NCBI GenBank assembly: GCA_002070095.1 | Contig: MWCR01000006.1 | Span: 1 to 64,000 of the forward strand | Direction: 5' to 3' | Origin: Parcubacteria group bacterium ADurb.Bin192 | Lineage (GTDB): Bacteria; Patescibacteriota; Patescibacteriia; 2-12-FULL-60-25 | DNA length: 64,000 nucleotides | Shown: in pieces, positions 37,121-45,107 of the stretch | How positions within the stretch are numbered: position 1 is the first letter of the stretch | Layout: every line of letters begins with the position of its first letter | Translations under genes and position numbers: made by a program | Notes under the pieces: model-generated | What the model was told of the DNA's origin: nothing | The model's database searches: none | What the model saw: only the letters and a program-made list of their open reading frames with translations

Positions 37121-37684
37121 ATGAACCTTTTGAAAAATCCCGTTAAACACAAATCCGGCCAGGAAATGAGCGGCGGCATGGAAAAGTTAATAAAAATCAT
37201 TAATTGGCAGGGACGCATCATTGTTTTACTGACAGCTTGCATCTTGCTTGTTATTTTTATTCGGCTGGAAGATGTGCAGTTGCCAAGCCAAGAAGCCGTT
37301 CAGACCGCGCCTCCGCTCCAGGAGGAAGATATCCAATATACGAATTTCATCTATCACAACACACAGCCCGTTAAGCATAGTGAGACCATCCATGAACCTG
37401 ACGTCGTCATTATGGGGCAAGTATATGACTGGCAAGAAGTTAAAGATCAATGGCCGGACATGGATTTTGTGGTCAATGGAGCCGTGATACCGCTTGACCA
37501 AAACGGTTCATACAATGTTGAATTCAGGCTTAAAGATGGGGCCAATGTGGTTGAAACCGGCATCAGGTTAAACGGTAGAGATCTGATGCGCCGGCAGAAT
37601 ATCGTAATTTATGAACCTGCGGCTAAAATTTCCGGCCCTGAAATCAGCGCTATCGTAGGGCCCGTAATCAATCATGACCAATAA
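37121..37684 (+). CDS. Membrane-anchored protein with Ig-like extracytoplasmic domain
   Basis: 187 residues. Basic N-terminus (1-30), one membrane helix (about 31-49), a Pro/Gln/Glu linker, then a roughly 85-residue beta domain with VVIMGQVYD, DFVVNGAVIPLDQNGSYNVEFRLKDGANVVET. This resembles small bacterial Ig-like/glucodextranase-type domains that follow membrane anchors. The function is unknown. Its last 11 nt overlap uvrB, so the two are translationally linked. Confidence 0.7.
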   Translation: MNLLKNPVKHKSGQEMSGGMEKLIKIINWQGRIIVLLTACILLVIFIRLEDVQLPSQEAVQTAPPLQEEDIQYTNFIYHNTQPVKHSETIHEPDVVIMGQVYDWQEVKDQWPDMDFVVNGAVIPLDQNGSYNVEFRLKDGANVVETGIRLNGRDLMRRQNIVIYEPAAKISGPEISAIVGPVINHDQ

Positions 37685-39785
37685 AAACAATTTCAATCTC
37701 AAACAGCCATATGAACCGGCCGGCGACCAACCGGAAGCTATTTTAAATTTGACCGAACGGCTAAAAAAAGGCGATAAAAAACTGACCCTGCTGGGAGCCA
37801 CAGGCACAGGCAAAACCTATACCATGGCTCATGTAATCAATAATTTACAGAAGCCTACTCTGGTAATTGCGCATAATAAAACTTTGGCCGCTCAATTATG
37901 CAATGAATTCCGTGAATTTTTTCCGGACAATGCCGTGGAATATTTTGTGTCTTATTATGATTATTATCAGCCAGAGGCTTATATCGCCAAAACCGATACT
38001 TATATTGAAAAAGAAGCTCAAATCAACGAAGAGATAGACCGCTTGCGCCATAGCGCCACCCAAGCTCTTTTAACCCGCAATGACGTGATTATTTGCGCTT
38101 CAGTCTCTTGTATTTACGGCTTGGGAGCTCCGCAAGCTTACGCGGCCACCAATCTGCATCTTGAGACCGGCCAAAGTTTTACGCGGGAGCAAGTGATAGA
38201 AAAGCTGATAGACATGCAATTTATCAGAACCAATGCCGATTTGACGCGCGGCTCTTTCAGGCTGACGGGCCAAGTTTTAGAACTCATGCCGGCTCACGAA
38301 AGCCATGTCTACCGCATGGAAACCGTGGGCGGCCGCTTGGACGGCATCAGCCGTATAGATCCGGTCACGCGCCGGGTAACCGGAGAATTACATGATCTGT
38401 GGGTCTTCCCGGCCAAACATTTTATAACCGGCGGCCCGGAAAAAGAACGGGCTCTGCAGGCCATCCGCCGGGAACTCAAAGAAAGGCTGGCCTGGTTTGA
38501 AAAAAACGGCAAGCTGTTGGAGGCGGAACGCTTGGAGAGGCGCTGTAAATATGATTTGGAAATGATCGACACCCTGGGCTATTGCTCGGGCATTGAAAAT
38601 TATTCACGTCATCTCTCTGGGCGCGGAGCCGGAGAAGCTCCGGATACTTTATTTTCTTATTTTCCCAAGAACTTCCTGCTTTTGGTGGATGAATCACATG
38701 TTACAATCCCGCAAATAGGCGGTATGTACGAAGGCGACCGGTCGCGCAAAGAGAACCTGATAGAACACGGCTTCAGATTGCCCAGCGCCAAAGACAACCG
38801 TCCTCTGACCTTCAAAGAGTTTGAGGAACGCTTGGATCAAGCTGTTTTTGTATCAGCCACACCCGGCCTTTACGAGCTAAAAAATTCAGCCGGCGTAATC
38901 GAACAAATTATCAGACCTACGGGCTTGGTGGATCCGGAAGTGATTATTAAAAAAATAACACCTCTTAAAAATCCAAAGAATAAAGAGGATAGTTTAAGCC
39001 AAGTGGATGATGCCATCAACAGAATTGAAATAACTACCAAAAAAGGGGACCGCACGCTGGTGACTACTCTGACCAAAAAGATGGCCGAAGATTTGTCCAC
39101 TTTCTTAAAAGAAAAGAACATCAAAGCCTGTTATTTACACTCGGATATCAAAACGGTTGAACGCCTGGAAATTTTGTCTGACTTTCGTAAGGGCGAATAC
39201 GATGTCTTGGTAGGCGTCAATCTTTTACGTGAAGGTTTGGATCTGCCGGAAGTGTCTTTGGTGTGTATTTTAGATGCTGACAAAGAAGGTTTCTTGAGGT
39301 CAGACACCTCTTTGATCCAGACTATCGGCCGGGCGGCCCGCAACGTGTCCGGTCAAGTGGTGCTATATGCTGACCATATCACGCAGAGCATGCGCCGAGC
39401 CATGGACGAAACCGACCGCCGGCGTGAAAAACAACTGGCCTACAATCAAAAACACGGCATTACCCCGCAAACCATTCGTAAAGCCATCAAAGACATCCGG
39501 GGGTCGCTGGGCTTCGCTGATCCCAAAGACATTAAAGAAATACTGAAATTGGAATTATCAGCTGAATCAAAGGCGCTGGAAGATGTCATGAAACAAAAAG
39601 AAGTTGAGATGAAAACCGCGGCCCTGGAACTGAATTTTGAATTGGCCGCCATCTTAAGAGATGAAATCGTGGTTATTAAACAAGAACTGGGCAAAAGAGA
39701 TAAAAAGAAAACCGCTTTGCCCGATCCCATTAAGCCGGACAATCCAAAAATCAAAAAACCGCCACGGCATGGAAGGACGAGATAG
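37674..39785 (+). CDS. uvrB: Excinuclease ABC subunit B
   Basis: 703-residue DNA-damage verification helicase of nucleotide excision repair. Seen: Walker A GATGTGKT at 41-48; the beta-hairpin region YYDYYQPEAY; LLVDESHVTIPQIGGMY; the helicase motifs VSATPG, TTLTKKMAE, GVNLLREGLDLPEVSLV and QTIGRAARN; and a C-terminal UVR (coiled) motif (about 610-660) for UvrC binding. Slightly longer than E. coli UvrB. uvrA and uvrC are not in the window. Confidence 0.98.
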   Translation: MTNKNNFNLKQPYEPAGDQPEAILNLTERLKKGDKKLTLLGATGTGKTYTMAHVINNLQKPTLVIAHNKTLAAQLCNEFREFFPDNAVEYFVSYYDYYQPEAYIAKTDTYIEKEAQINEEIDRLRHSATQALLTRNDVIICASVSCIYGLGAPQAYAATNLHLETGQSFTREQVIEKLIDMQFIRTNADLTRGSFRLTGQVLELMPAHESHVYRMETVGGRLDGISRIDPVTRRVTGELHDLWVFPAKHFITGGPEKERALQAIRRELKERLAWFEKNGKLLEAERLERRCKYDLEMIDTLGYCSGIENYSRHLSGRGAGEAPDTLFSYFPKNFLLLVDESHVTIPQIGGMYEGDRSRKENLIEHGFRLPSAKDNRPLTFKEFEERLDQAVFVSATPGLYELKNSAGVIEQIIRPTGLVDPEVIIKKITPLKNPKNKEDSLSQVDDAINRIEITTKKGDRTLVTTLTKKMAEDLSTFLKEKNIKACYLHSDIKTVERLEILSDFRKGEYDVLVGVNLLREGLDLPEVSLVCILDADKEGFLRSDTSLIQTIGRAARNVSGQVVLYADHITQSMRRAMDETDRRREKQLAYNQKHGITPQTIRKAIKDIRGSLGFADPKDIKEILKLELSAESKALEDVMKQKEVEMKTAALELNFELAAILRDEIVVIKQELGKRDKKKTALPDPIKPDNPKIKKPPRHGRTR

Positions 39786-39824
39786 CAGTCATGTCATTGC
39801 GAGTGAGTCCGACGAGCGCGGTAC

Positions 39825-39887
39825 GGGTCGCCCGCACCAGATCCTTCATTAGCACTCAGGATGACGGGGCGACCTCGGAGTGACATG
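39825..39887. repeat. Family D repeat (GGTCGCCCGCACCAGATCCTTCAT...), copy 1
   Basis: About 63 bp, nearly identical to 51356-51417. Lies in the 536-nt gene-free region 39786-40321 that contains only repeats and the dnaG upstream sequence. Confidence 0.82.
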
Positions 39888-39910
39888 ACTGTGGTTTTTA
39901 ATGGTTTAGT

Positions 39911-39976
39911 GATGAGATCCTGAACCCCCACTATGTCTTACGACTTCGAGGGGCACGGTGAATTCAGGATGACGAG
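39911..39976. repeat. Family B palindrome with internal insert, copy
   Basis: GATGAGATCCTGAAC ... GAATTCAGGATGACGAGT with about 35 bp (containing TATGTCTTACGACTTCGAGG) between the arms. The same composite is at 51426-51487, and the insert appears inverted at about 55626-55656. Confidence 0.8.
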
Positions 39977-39986
39977 TCAACAATCA

Positions 39987-40114
39987 TGTCATTGCGAGGA
40001 GTGAGTCCGACGAGTGACGTGGCACGGCTTTCGCGAACGCCGTGCCGTGGCAATCTGCTTAGACGACTAGCCAATAAGCGAGATTGCCGCGTCGTCGGGC
40101 TCCTCGCAATGACA
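39987..40114. repeat. Family A palindromic repeat, copy 3, with nested hairpin in the left arm
   Basis: 128 bp with the same ends and the same-orientation core as copy 2. Here the GC-rich nested hairpin (GGCACGGCTTTCGCGAACGCCGTGCC) lies in the left arm instead of the right. Confidence 0.88.
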
Positions 40115-40166
40115 TGACTATAATCCCCCTTTGATTCCCCCCTTTATCAAGGGGGTTTATAGCTTT

Positions 40167-40268
40167 AACGTAGGACGTTATGTCCCGACACTCGCAAAAA
40201 AATACGCTCGATCGGGATCCCGATCGCAGCATCGGGATACGTGAGAGGACGCGAGGTACGTTAGGTAC
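40167..40268. repeat. Family C repeat, plus orientation
   Basis: Contains GGACGTTATGTCCCGACACTCGC, then a palindrome GATCGGGATCCCGATC, then ACGTGAGAGGACGCGAGGTACG. The reverse complement is found at 52760-52860. Confidence 0.8.
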
Positions 40269-40321
40269 GTTAAGTAAGTCAAGTTCTTGTCAGCCACCGA
40301 ACCACAGTCTAAGCTAGTCCC

Positions 40322-42109
40322 ATGGACACTGTTGAAGAAGTAAAATCCAGACTTGATATCGTTGATATTGTGGGTGAATATCTGCCCTTAAAGCCGGCCG
40401 GGACCGGTAGTTTTAGGACCAACTGCCCGTTTCACAACGAGAAGACTCCCAGTTTTTTTGTTAACCGTTCGCGCCAGTCCTGGCATTGTTTTGGCTGCAA
40501 TATCGGAGGGGACATGATCTCCTTTGTGCAACAAATCGAAGGCCTGGATTTTATCGACGCCTTGGAGCATCTGGCCGGCAAGGCCGGAGTTACTCTGCCT
40601 TCGTATAACCCGCAGACATCGGGCCTTAAAAAAAGATTGCAAGCGTTGAATGATTATGCGGCCAAATTAATGCGCCATGTGTTAATCAGCGACCCGGAAG
40701 CCGGCTTTGCCAGACAATATGTGGCCAACAGGGGAGTGGACGACCTGACCGCGGACTTGTGGCGGTTGGGCTACGCACCCAAAGACTGGCATTCATTGGA
40801 AAAGAAATTTTACGCCCAAGGCTATACGGCCGATGAATTGGTCAAAGCCGGCTTAGCTTCTTTAAAAGACAGCGGTTCGGGCATTTATTTTCGTTTTCGC
40901 GAGCGCTTAATGTTTCCCATCAGCGATGCCATGGGCCATGTGGTGGGTTTTACGGGCAGAATCTTATCTCAAGAAAAAGTGGCCAAATATGTGAATACAC
41001 CCGAGACCATACTCTATAAAAAAAGCATGATTTTATACGGTCTGGACAAAGCCAAAACCGACATCAAGCGTGAAGACTTGGCCATTATCGTGGAGGGCAA
41101 CATGGACGCCATCACCTCGCATCAATTCAAAGTAACCAACGTAGTGGCCAGTTCGGGCACGGCTTTGACTCAAGATCAATTACAATTGTTAAAACGCTAT
41201 ACCGGCAACATTGCCATTTCTTTTGATTCGGACGAAGCGGGTTTAGCCGCGACATTGCGCGGTTTGGATACGGCCAGGCAGATGGATTTTAATATCAAGA
41301 TCATTTCGTATGATCAAAACCTGGGCAAAGATCCGGATGAGTTGATCCGTAAAGACGTTAAGCTGTGGCAAGAGGCGGTCAGCCGGGCCAAACCCATCAT
41401 GGAATGGATCTATGCCAAAGCTTTTGAGCTCTACCCGGCCACCACTCCGGACGGCAAGAAAAAAATCGCGCAATTCGTATTGAACGAATGCCGTTATGTG
41501 GCTCACCCCGTGGAAAGAGATGCCTGGATAGGCAAGTTGGCCAAAGCTTTGGACGTGGATCCCGAGTCTTTAAGACAGGCTCTTAAGAGACAGCCGGCCG
41601 CGGAGCTCAAAACCAAGGCAGACCAAGCACCCGAACCGGCCAAACCGGCCAAAACCCTCAACACTCAAGACAAGACTACCAACGAACTGGAGGCTATTTG
41701 GCTGGCCATTGTGCTCACCAAGCCTCAATTGTTTGCCAAAACAGACATCCACTGGATCCATCCACCCCATGCCAAGCTTTACAATCTCTTAGAACAAAGC
41801 TATAATTCGCCCATTCCGGGTCAAAATCAGGAACCAAGTCTTTTACAAGACAGCATCGCCGCATCAGCCAGCCTGGAGGAGGATGTCAAGCGATTAGTGG
41901 ATTATTTGGCCATATTGGCCGATCGTGAGTTCCAGGACGCTGCCAATGATGCCATCGGCCTGGAGTTTTCCAACATAGACAAGCGTCTCAAGGAACTCTC
42001 CGTCCATGCCCAAAGACAATCATTGGAATTTCAGATGCGCGAAGCCGAGCGTCTCGGTGATACCGAGAAAATCAACGCCCTGCTCGAGCAGTTTAGCAAA
42101 TTGACGTAA
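40322..42109 (+). CDS. dnaG: DNA primase
   Basis: 595-residue replicative primase that makes RNA primers for the fork helicase. Seen: the CHC2 zinc finger with C35, H38, C56 and C59; the primase core; the TOPRIM motifs VEGNMDAI (V257-E258-G259) and ISFDSDEAG; and a C-terminal helical region for DnaB binding preceded by an Ala/Pro/Lys-rich linker (about 420-450). It precedes rpoD by 74 nt, the classical dnaG-rpoD arrangement. Confidence 0.97.
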   Translation: MDTVEEVKSRLDIVDIVGEYLPLKPAGTGSFRTNCPFHNEKTPSFFVNRSRQSWHCFGCNIGGDMISFVQQIEGLDFIDALEHLAGKAGVTLPSYNPQTSGLKKRLQALNDYAAKLMRHVLISDPEAGFARQYVANRGVDDLTADLWRLGYAPKDWHSLEKKFYAQGYTADELVKAGLASLKDSGSGIYFRFRERLMFPISDAMGHVVGFTGRILSQEKVAKYVNTPETILYKKSMILYGLDKAKTDIKREDLAIIVEGNMDAITSHQFKVTNVVASSGTALTQDQLQLLKRYTGNIAISFDSDEAGLAATLRGLDTARQMDFNIKIISYDQNLGKDPDELIRKDVKLWQEAVSRAKPIMEWIYAKAFELYPATTPDGKKKIAQFVLNECRYVAHPVERDAWIGKLAKALDVDPESLRQALKRQPAAELKTKADQAPEPAKPAKTLNTQDKTTNELEAIWLAIVLTKPQLFAKTDIHWIHPPHAKLYNLLEQSYNSPIPGQNQEPSLLQDSIAASASLEEDVKRLVDYLAILADREFQDAANDAIGLEFSNIDKRLKELSVHAQRQSLEFQMREAERLGDTEKINALLEQFSKLT

Positions 42110-42183
42110 TCAAATTACGTCCGCTCTCCGTTTACGCCGGTCCGTAATCCGGACTCGCGATTCAGGAGTGCTAACCATTTTCT

Positions 42184-43485
42184 ATGCCCACCAATAAGAA
42201 ATCTTCTTCCGCGTCCCGCTCATCAAAAAACACGGCTCGCGGTTCTTCCAAAATTAAGGCCAAAAAAAACCCGCCCAAAAAACAGGTTGCCAAAAAACCC
42301 GCGCCGTCCGCCAAACACAAGCCGGTTCAGAAAGCAAAAAAAGCGCCGGTCAAGCAACAGCAGCCGCCCAAGACGCCGTATATAAAAACTCCGCCTCCTT
42401 CGGACGAGGATTTGGAGAATCTTTTTTTAAAAGCCAGAACGCGCAGTTTCTTGACTGAAAATGAAATTCTTTACGCTTTTCCGGATATCGAAGACTACAT
42501 ACCGGTTTACGAAGCATTTATAGATCGCCTCGATGCTTCGGGTATCGCGGTAGTGGAAATGAAGGAAGGCATCTTAGGCAAAAAACAAGACCGCAATCTA
42601 ATCCTTGAACAGATGAACAGCGCGGTGCCTGAATTCGGCATTAAAGTCGATCCTTTTGATTTAACGGCTGATCACATCCAAATTTATTTAAGAGAAATCG
42701 GAAAAATACCGTTGCTTAAAGCGGATGAAGAAATCGCTTTGGCCAAAAGAAAAGAAAAAGGGGATAAGGAAGCAGAGAAAAAACTGATTGAGGCCAACCT
42801 GCGTTTGGTAGTATCCATCGCCAAAAAATTCATGGGCAAATCCCTGGCTTTATTGGATTTGATCCAAGAAGGCAATATCGGCTTGTTTAGAGCGGTTAAA
42901 AAATTCGAATACAGAAAAGGCTACAAATTCTCCACTTACGCCACCTGGTGGATCAGACAGGCCATCACCCGCGCTCTGGCCGACCAAAGCAGAACCATCC
43001 GCATCCCGGTGCACATGGTGGAAACCATTAACAAGTTCCAGCAGATAGAAAGACAGTTGATTCAAGATCTGGGACGTGAGCCGTTACCTGAAGAAATCGC
43101 GGCCGAAATGGGCGAAGAAGTGGACAAGGTTCGCCACATTATCAAAATTTCACAAGATACGGTTTCCCTGGAAACTCCGGTGGGCGACGAAGATGAAGAT
43201 TCGGCTTTGGAAGATTTTATCGAAGACATCAAAAACGTCACTCCTGACCGCGCGGCCGGTTTGCAACTCTTAAAAGATTACGTTAAAGACATTATTAAAG
43301 ATCTTTCACCCCGCGAACAAAAAATTCTGGAAATGCGCTTTGGTTTGGTGGATGGCGTGGGTCACACCTTGGAAGAAGTAGGTAAAGAATTTGATGTTAC
43401 CCGTGAACGTATCCGTCAGATCGAATCCAAGGCTCTGGAAAAAATTCAACAGCACCCGTTGATCAAGCGTTTGGCAGATTACTAA
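42184..43485 (+). CDS. rpoD: Primary RNA polymerase sigma factor (sigma-70/SigA)
   Basis: 433 residues. The N-terminal 75 residues are Lys/Ser/Pro-rich and low complexity. Then a region 1.1-like piece (about 78-130); region 1.2 [16 protein letters not shown]; region 2 with [20 protein letters not shown] and [15 protein letters not shown] (-10 recognition and melting); region 3; and region 4 with [10 protein letters not shown] (-35 recognition helix). This fits the TTGACN/TATAAT-like promoters seen across the window. A TGCTAACCA sequence 6 nt before the ATG may be its -10. Confidence 0.97.
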   Translation: MPTNKKSSSASRSSKNTARGSSKIKAKKNPPKKQVAKKPAPSAKHKPVQKAKKAPVKQQQPPKTPYIKTPPPSDEDLENLFLKARTRSFLTENEILYAFPDIEDYIPVYEAFIDRLDASGIAVVEMKEGILGKKQDRNLILEQMNSAVPEFGIKVDPFDLTADHIQIYLREIGKIPLLKADEEIALAKRKEKGDKEAEKKLIEANLRLVVSIAKKFMGKSLALLDLIQEGNIGLFRAVKKFEYRKGYKFSTYATWWIRQAITRALADQSRTIRIPVHMVETINKFQQIERQLIQDLGREPLPEEIAAEMGEEVDKVRHIIKISQDTVSLETPVGDEDEDSALEDFIEDIKNVTPDRAAGLQLLKDYVKDIIKDLSPREQKILEMRFGLVDGVGHTLEEVGKEFDVTRERIRQIESKALEKIQQHPLIKRLADY

Positions 43486-43558
43486 CGTACATAACGTCCT
43501 ACGTCGCTCGTCCCAGTCGTCCCACGTCAGAAACCTTCCACCGTCCTAAACCCTCCGT

Positions 43559-43583
43559 CATCCTGAACTTGTTTCAGGATCTC
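43559..43583. repeat. Family B palindrome copy after rpoD
   Basis: TCATCCTGAACTTG...TTTCAGGATCT; the arms ATCCTGAA/TTCAGGAT are conserved and the loop differs from other copies. Confidence 0.75.
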
Positions 43584-43610
43584 AACACTAAACCATTAAA
43601 ACCACAGTCA

Positions 43611-43649
43611 TGTCATTGCGAGGAGTTCGACGACGTGGCAATCTGCTTA
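43611..43649. repeat. Truncated family A repeat (left half only)
   Basis: TGTCATTGCGAGGAGTTCGACGACGTGGCAATCTGCTTA matches the left half of the family A elements and stops in the core. Confidence 0.75.
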
Positions 43650-43729
43650 TTAAACAAATGCATAATATAAATCCAAAAATTTATATTTGATATTTGAAAA
43701 TTGGTTCGATATTTATCCACAGGCTGTCA

Positions 43730-43758
43730 TTGACGGCCTTTTCGGTTTGCTCTAATCT
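43730..43758 (+). promoter_or_regulatory. Promoter of the large structured RNA
   Basis: TTGACG (43730-43735), 17-nt spacer, TAATCT (43753-43758). The -10 hexamer and spacer length are identical to the metG promoter, which calibrates the start to about 43766. Confidence 0.75.
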
Positions 43759-43765
43759 TTTATTC

Positions 43766-44556
43766 TCGGCACCTTGAGAATCCGGGAATGATCTTGTCGG
43801 GTAAAACCGGCCATCTATAAGCGAAAACGGAGCGCCTCAGCCCAAGGGCAATATTGAGGACTTTCCGCAAGCCAAGATGCGAGCCACAGCTCGAAGATAA
43901 ACCGGGCAGAGTTCGAGTGAATGCACCCGAAACCCTGAATACGAGCGTCTGTCAGAAAAAACAAACAACATGACTGAGACTGATGAGTTAGTAGGGCGAC
44001 CGAAAGCTTACCGTCTGACGCCGTAATCAGAATGTACGATGGACGTGATGGCCAACCCATCGCAGAAATCGCACAGTGAGACGATCAAGAGGGATGACGC
44101 GCGACTAACAACGCGCATGCGAATGGGGGAAACCCTAATAGCTAGTCCCGAATGAAAATCTCGGTCCAGGGAGAAACAACCAACTCGAACTCGGTCTGTA
44201 GTTGTATGCCAAGACCAAAGGCGCAAGCCCAAAAGTCAAAGCACGCAGAATGCAGAGACGGCACCAAGCAGCAGCCACCGCCGCCCTCGCAACCTGAACG
44301 GTCGTAGCCAATCCATCGACGCGACCGCCAAGGCAATCGGTTACCCAGCCGATTGAATCATTCACCCAGCAGTGGATGAACTGCAAATACAACTTAAGAG
44401 AAGGATTAAACGGCGGCGACAGACCCGCCACTGAGCACAGCGACAAAGGGCCGGTTCGGTCCCAAAGCGACTTAGCTCAGTCCGACTCTCACATACTCAA
44501 GTGTGCCACCTACTTCGCGTGCGCTGTGCCAAAACACGGCGCCTTCTTTTTTTACT
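43766..44556 (+). ncRNA. Candidate large structured non-coding RNA, about 790 nt, family not identified
   Basis: Stretch between rpoD and tRNA-Asn with no plausible coding sequence, bounded by a sigma-70 promoter and an intrinsic terminator on the same strand. Many local helices are visible: CCTCA/TGAGG enclosing GCCC/GGGC (43835-43859), GTCTGTCA with TGAC..AGAC (about 43947-43980), CGATGG/CCATCG (44037-44062), CGGTCG/CGACCG (44299-44327), CAATCGG/CCGATTG (44334-44355) and ACTGAGC/GCTCAGT (44430-44481). Loops are purine-rich, including GAAA and GCAA tetraloops, on this strand only. Size and position next to a tRNA recall the large ornate RNAs GOLLD and ROOL, but I cannot match it to either. 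The tmRNA and RNase P signatures are absent. Confidence 0.72.
44521..44556 (+). terminator. Strong terminator of the structured RNA
   Basis: An 8-bp stem GCGCTGTG/CACGGCGC (one T-G wobble) with loop CCAAAA, then CTTC and a T7 run. Confidence 0.88.
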
Positions 44557-44638
44557 AAAAATCAGATCATTTTAGATCTTGCAAAAAATAAGATAACAGT
44601 TTATTATATTCAACGCCGTAAATAAGCCAAAAATCCTG

Positions 44639-44651
44639 TTCCGGGGTAGCT
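44639..44651 (+). repeat. Duplicate of the tRNA-Asn 5' end
   Basis: TTCCGGGGTAGCT is repeated exactly 70 bp downstream at 44709-44721, where it begins tRNA-Asn. The upstream copy continues into a different sequence with GTAGCT/AGCTAC and CCCAC/GTGGG stems and a CCCGG end, not a functional tRNA. Confidence 0.75.
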
Positions 44652-44709
44652 TCCCACTTCGCTAATTTAGCTACGTGGGACAAGACGCTGCCCGGCTATT
44701 CAACCCTAT

Positions 44710-44784
44710 TCCGGGGTAGCTCAGCGGTAGAGCAGTTGACTGTTAATCAATTGGTCGTGGGTTCGAACCCCACCCCCGGAGCCA
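44710..44784 (+). tRNA. tRNA-Asn (anticodon GTT), CCA encoded
   Basis: Acceptor TCCGGGG/CCCCGGA, D-arm GCTC/GAGC, anticodon loop CTGTTAA (anticodon GTT), T-arm GTGGG/CCCAC with TTCGAAC, discriminator G and templated CCA. All arms pair fully. Confidence 0.96.
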
Positions 44785-44794
44785 TAATACAATG

Positions 44795-44820
44795 CCCCAC
44801 GCGAGTGGGGTTTTGTGTTT
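44795..44820 (+). terminator. Terminator after tRNA-Asn
   Basis: CCCCAC/GTGGGG 6-bp stem with a GCGA loop, followed by TTTTGTGTTTT. Confidence 0.82.
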
Positions 44821-44840
44821 TAGGGCGCCCGCTCGCCGGA

Positions 44841-44869
44841 TTGACATTTTTCAATAACCATGGTAAACA
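44841..44869 (+). promoter_or_regulatory. Promoter upstream of the 38-codon peptide and ABC exporter
   Basis: Perfect -35 TTGACA (44841-44846), 17-nt spacer, TAAACA (44864-44869). Gives a leader of about 20 nt to the peptide ATG at 44896. Confidence 0.6.
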
Positions 44870-44895
44870 AACAGCATAATTAACTCCCATAATCT

Positions 44896-45012
44896 ATGAA
44901 TATGAATTTGTCAGAGATTAAACATGGAAACCCTAATGCCACAGGGATGCGCAATTTTAGCGCCGTTGCCGGCGGGGTTTTGGATATGGGAGGCAAGACG
45001 TTTTTAATATAA
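44896..45012 (+). CDS. 38-residue peptide upstream of ABC exporter (or structured leader RNA)
   Basis: Small open frame of 38 codons ending in TAA. The peptide begins Met-Asn-Met-Asn-Leu-Ser-Glu-Ile and contains two Gly-Gly pairs (residues 26-27 and 32-33), ending Lys-Thr-Phe-Leu-Ile. The hydrophilic first part, then Gly-Gly and a short C-terminal part, recalls double-glycine leader peptides. There is no SD, so an internal ATG at 44902 may be used. The same DNA can fold as RNA: AAACCC/GGGTTT (44928-44933/44975-44980) enclosing GCC/GGC and a GCGC hairpin. A terminator separates it from the ABC gene. Either reading (peptide or leader RNA) is possible. Confidence 0.4.
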   Translation: MNMNLSEIKHGNPNATGMRNFSAVAGGVLDMGGKTFLI

Positions 45013-45039
45013 TTGAGTAAATTGGCTTTATATACTCAA

Positions 45040-45072
45040 AAAAACGTCCTGCCCAACCAGCGGGGCGTTTTT
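45040..45072 (+). terminator. Terminator/attenuator between peptide frame and ABC exporter
   Basis: About 11-bp imperfect stem (AAAAACGTCCT with GGGGCGTTTTT, two wobbles) ending in a T5 run. Read-through would be needed for the ABC gene unless it has its own promoter. Confidence 0.7.
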
Positions 45073-45087
45073 AAATACCGCAAACCC

Positions 45088-45105
45088 ACGACCGAGGAGA
45101 GTCGT
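45088..45105 (+). promoter_or_regulatory. SD sequence displayed in a hairpin loop, ABC exporter
   Basis: ACGAC/GTCGT (5 bp) closes the loop CGAGGAGA, which carries the SD GAGGAG; the ATG follows 2 nt after the hairpin. Could expose or regulate the ribosome-binding site. Confidence 0.6.
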
Positions 45106-45107
45106 AC

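Noticed and set aside
42230-42380. Low-complexity lysine-rich start of the sigma factor as a possible separate gene or repeat array
   Set aside because: It is in frame with rpoD and resembles the basic N-terminal tails of primary sigma factors.
43766-44556. RNase P RNA or tmRNA in the rpoD-tRNA-Asn gap
   Set aside because: A partial GGAAAGTCC resemblance exists only on the opposite strand, without the other conserved RNase P blocks. No tmRNA tag frame or tRNA-like 3' end was found. The length is also too great for either.
43815-44558. Several 60-100-codon frames on both strands inside the structured RNA
   Set aside because: Composition is Cys/Arg/Ser-rich and unlike neighbouring proteins, no start signals fit, and promoter, terminator and loop base bias point to a plus-strand RNA.
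44896-45012. Calling the small peptide a bacteriocin or RiPP precursor outright
   Set aside because: Only the Gly-Gly pairs and the neighbouring exporter support it; no leader-family consensus, peptidase or maturation enzyme is present.
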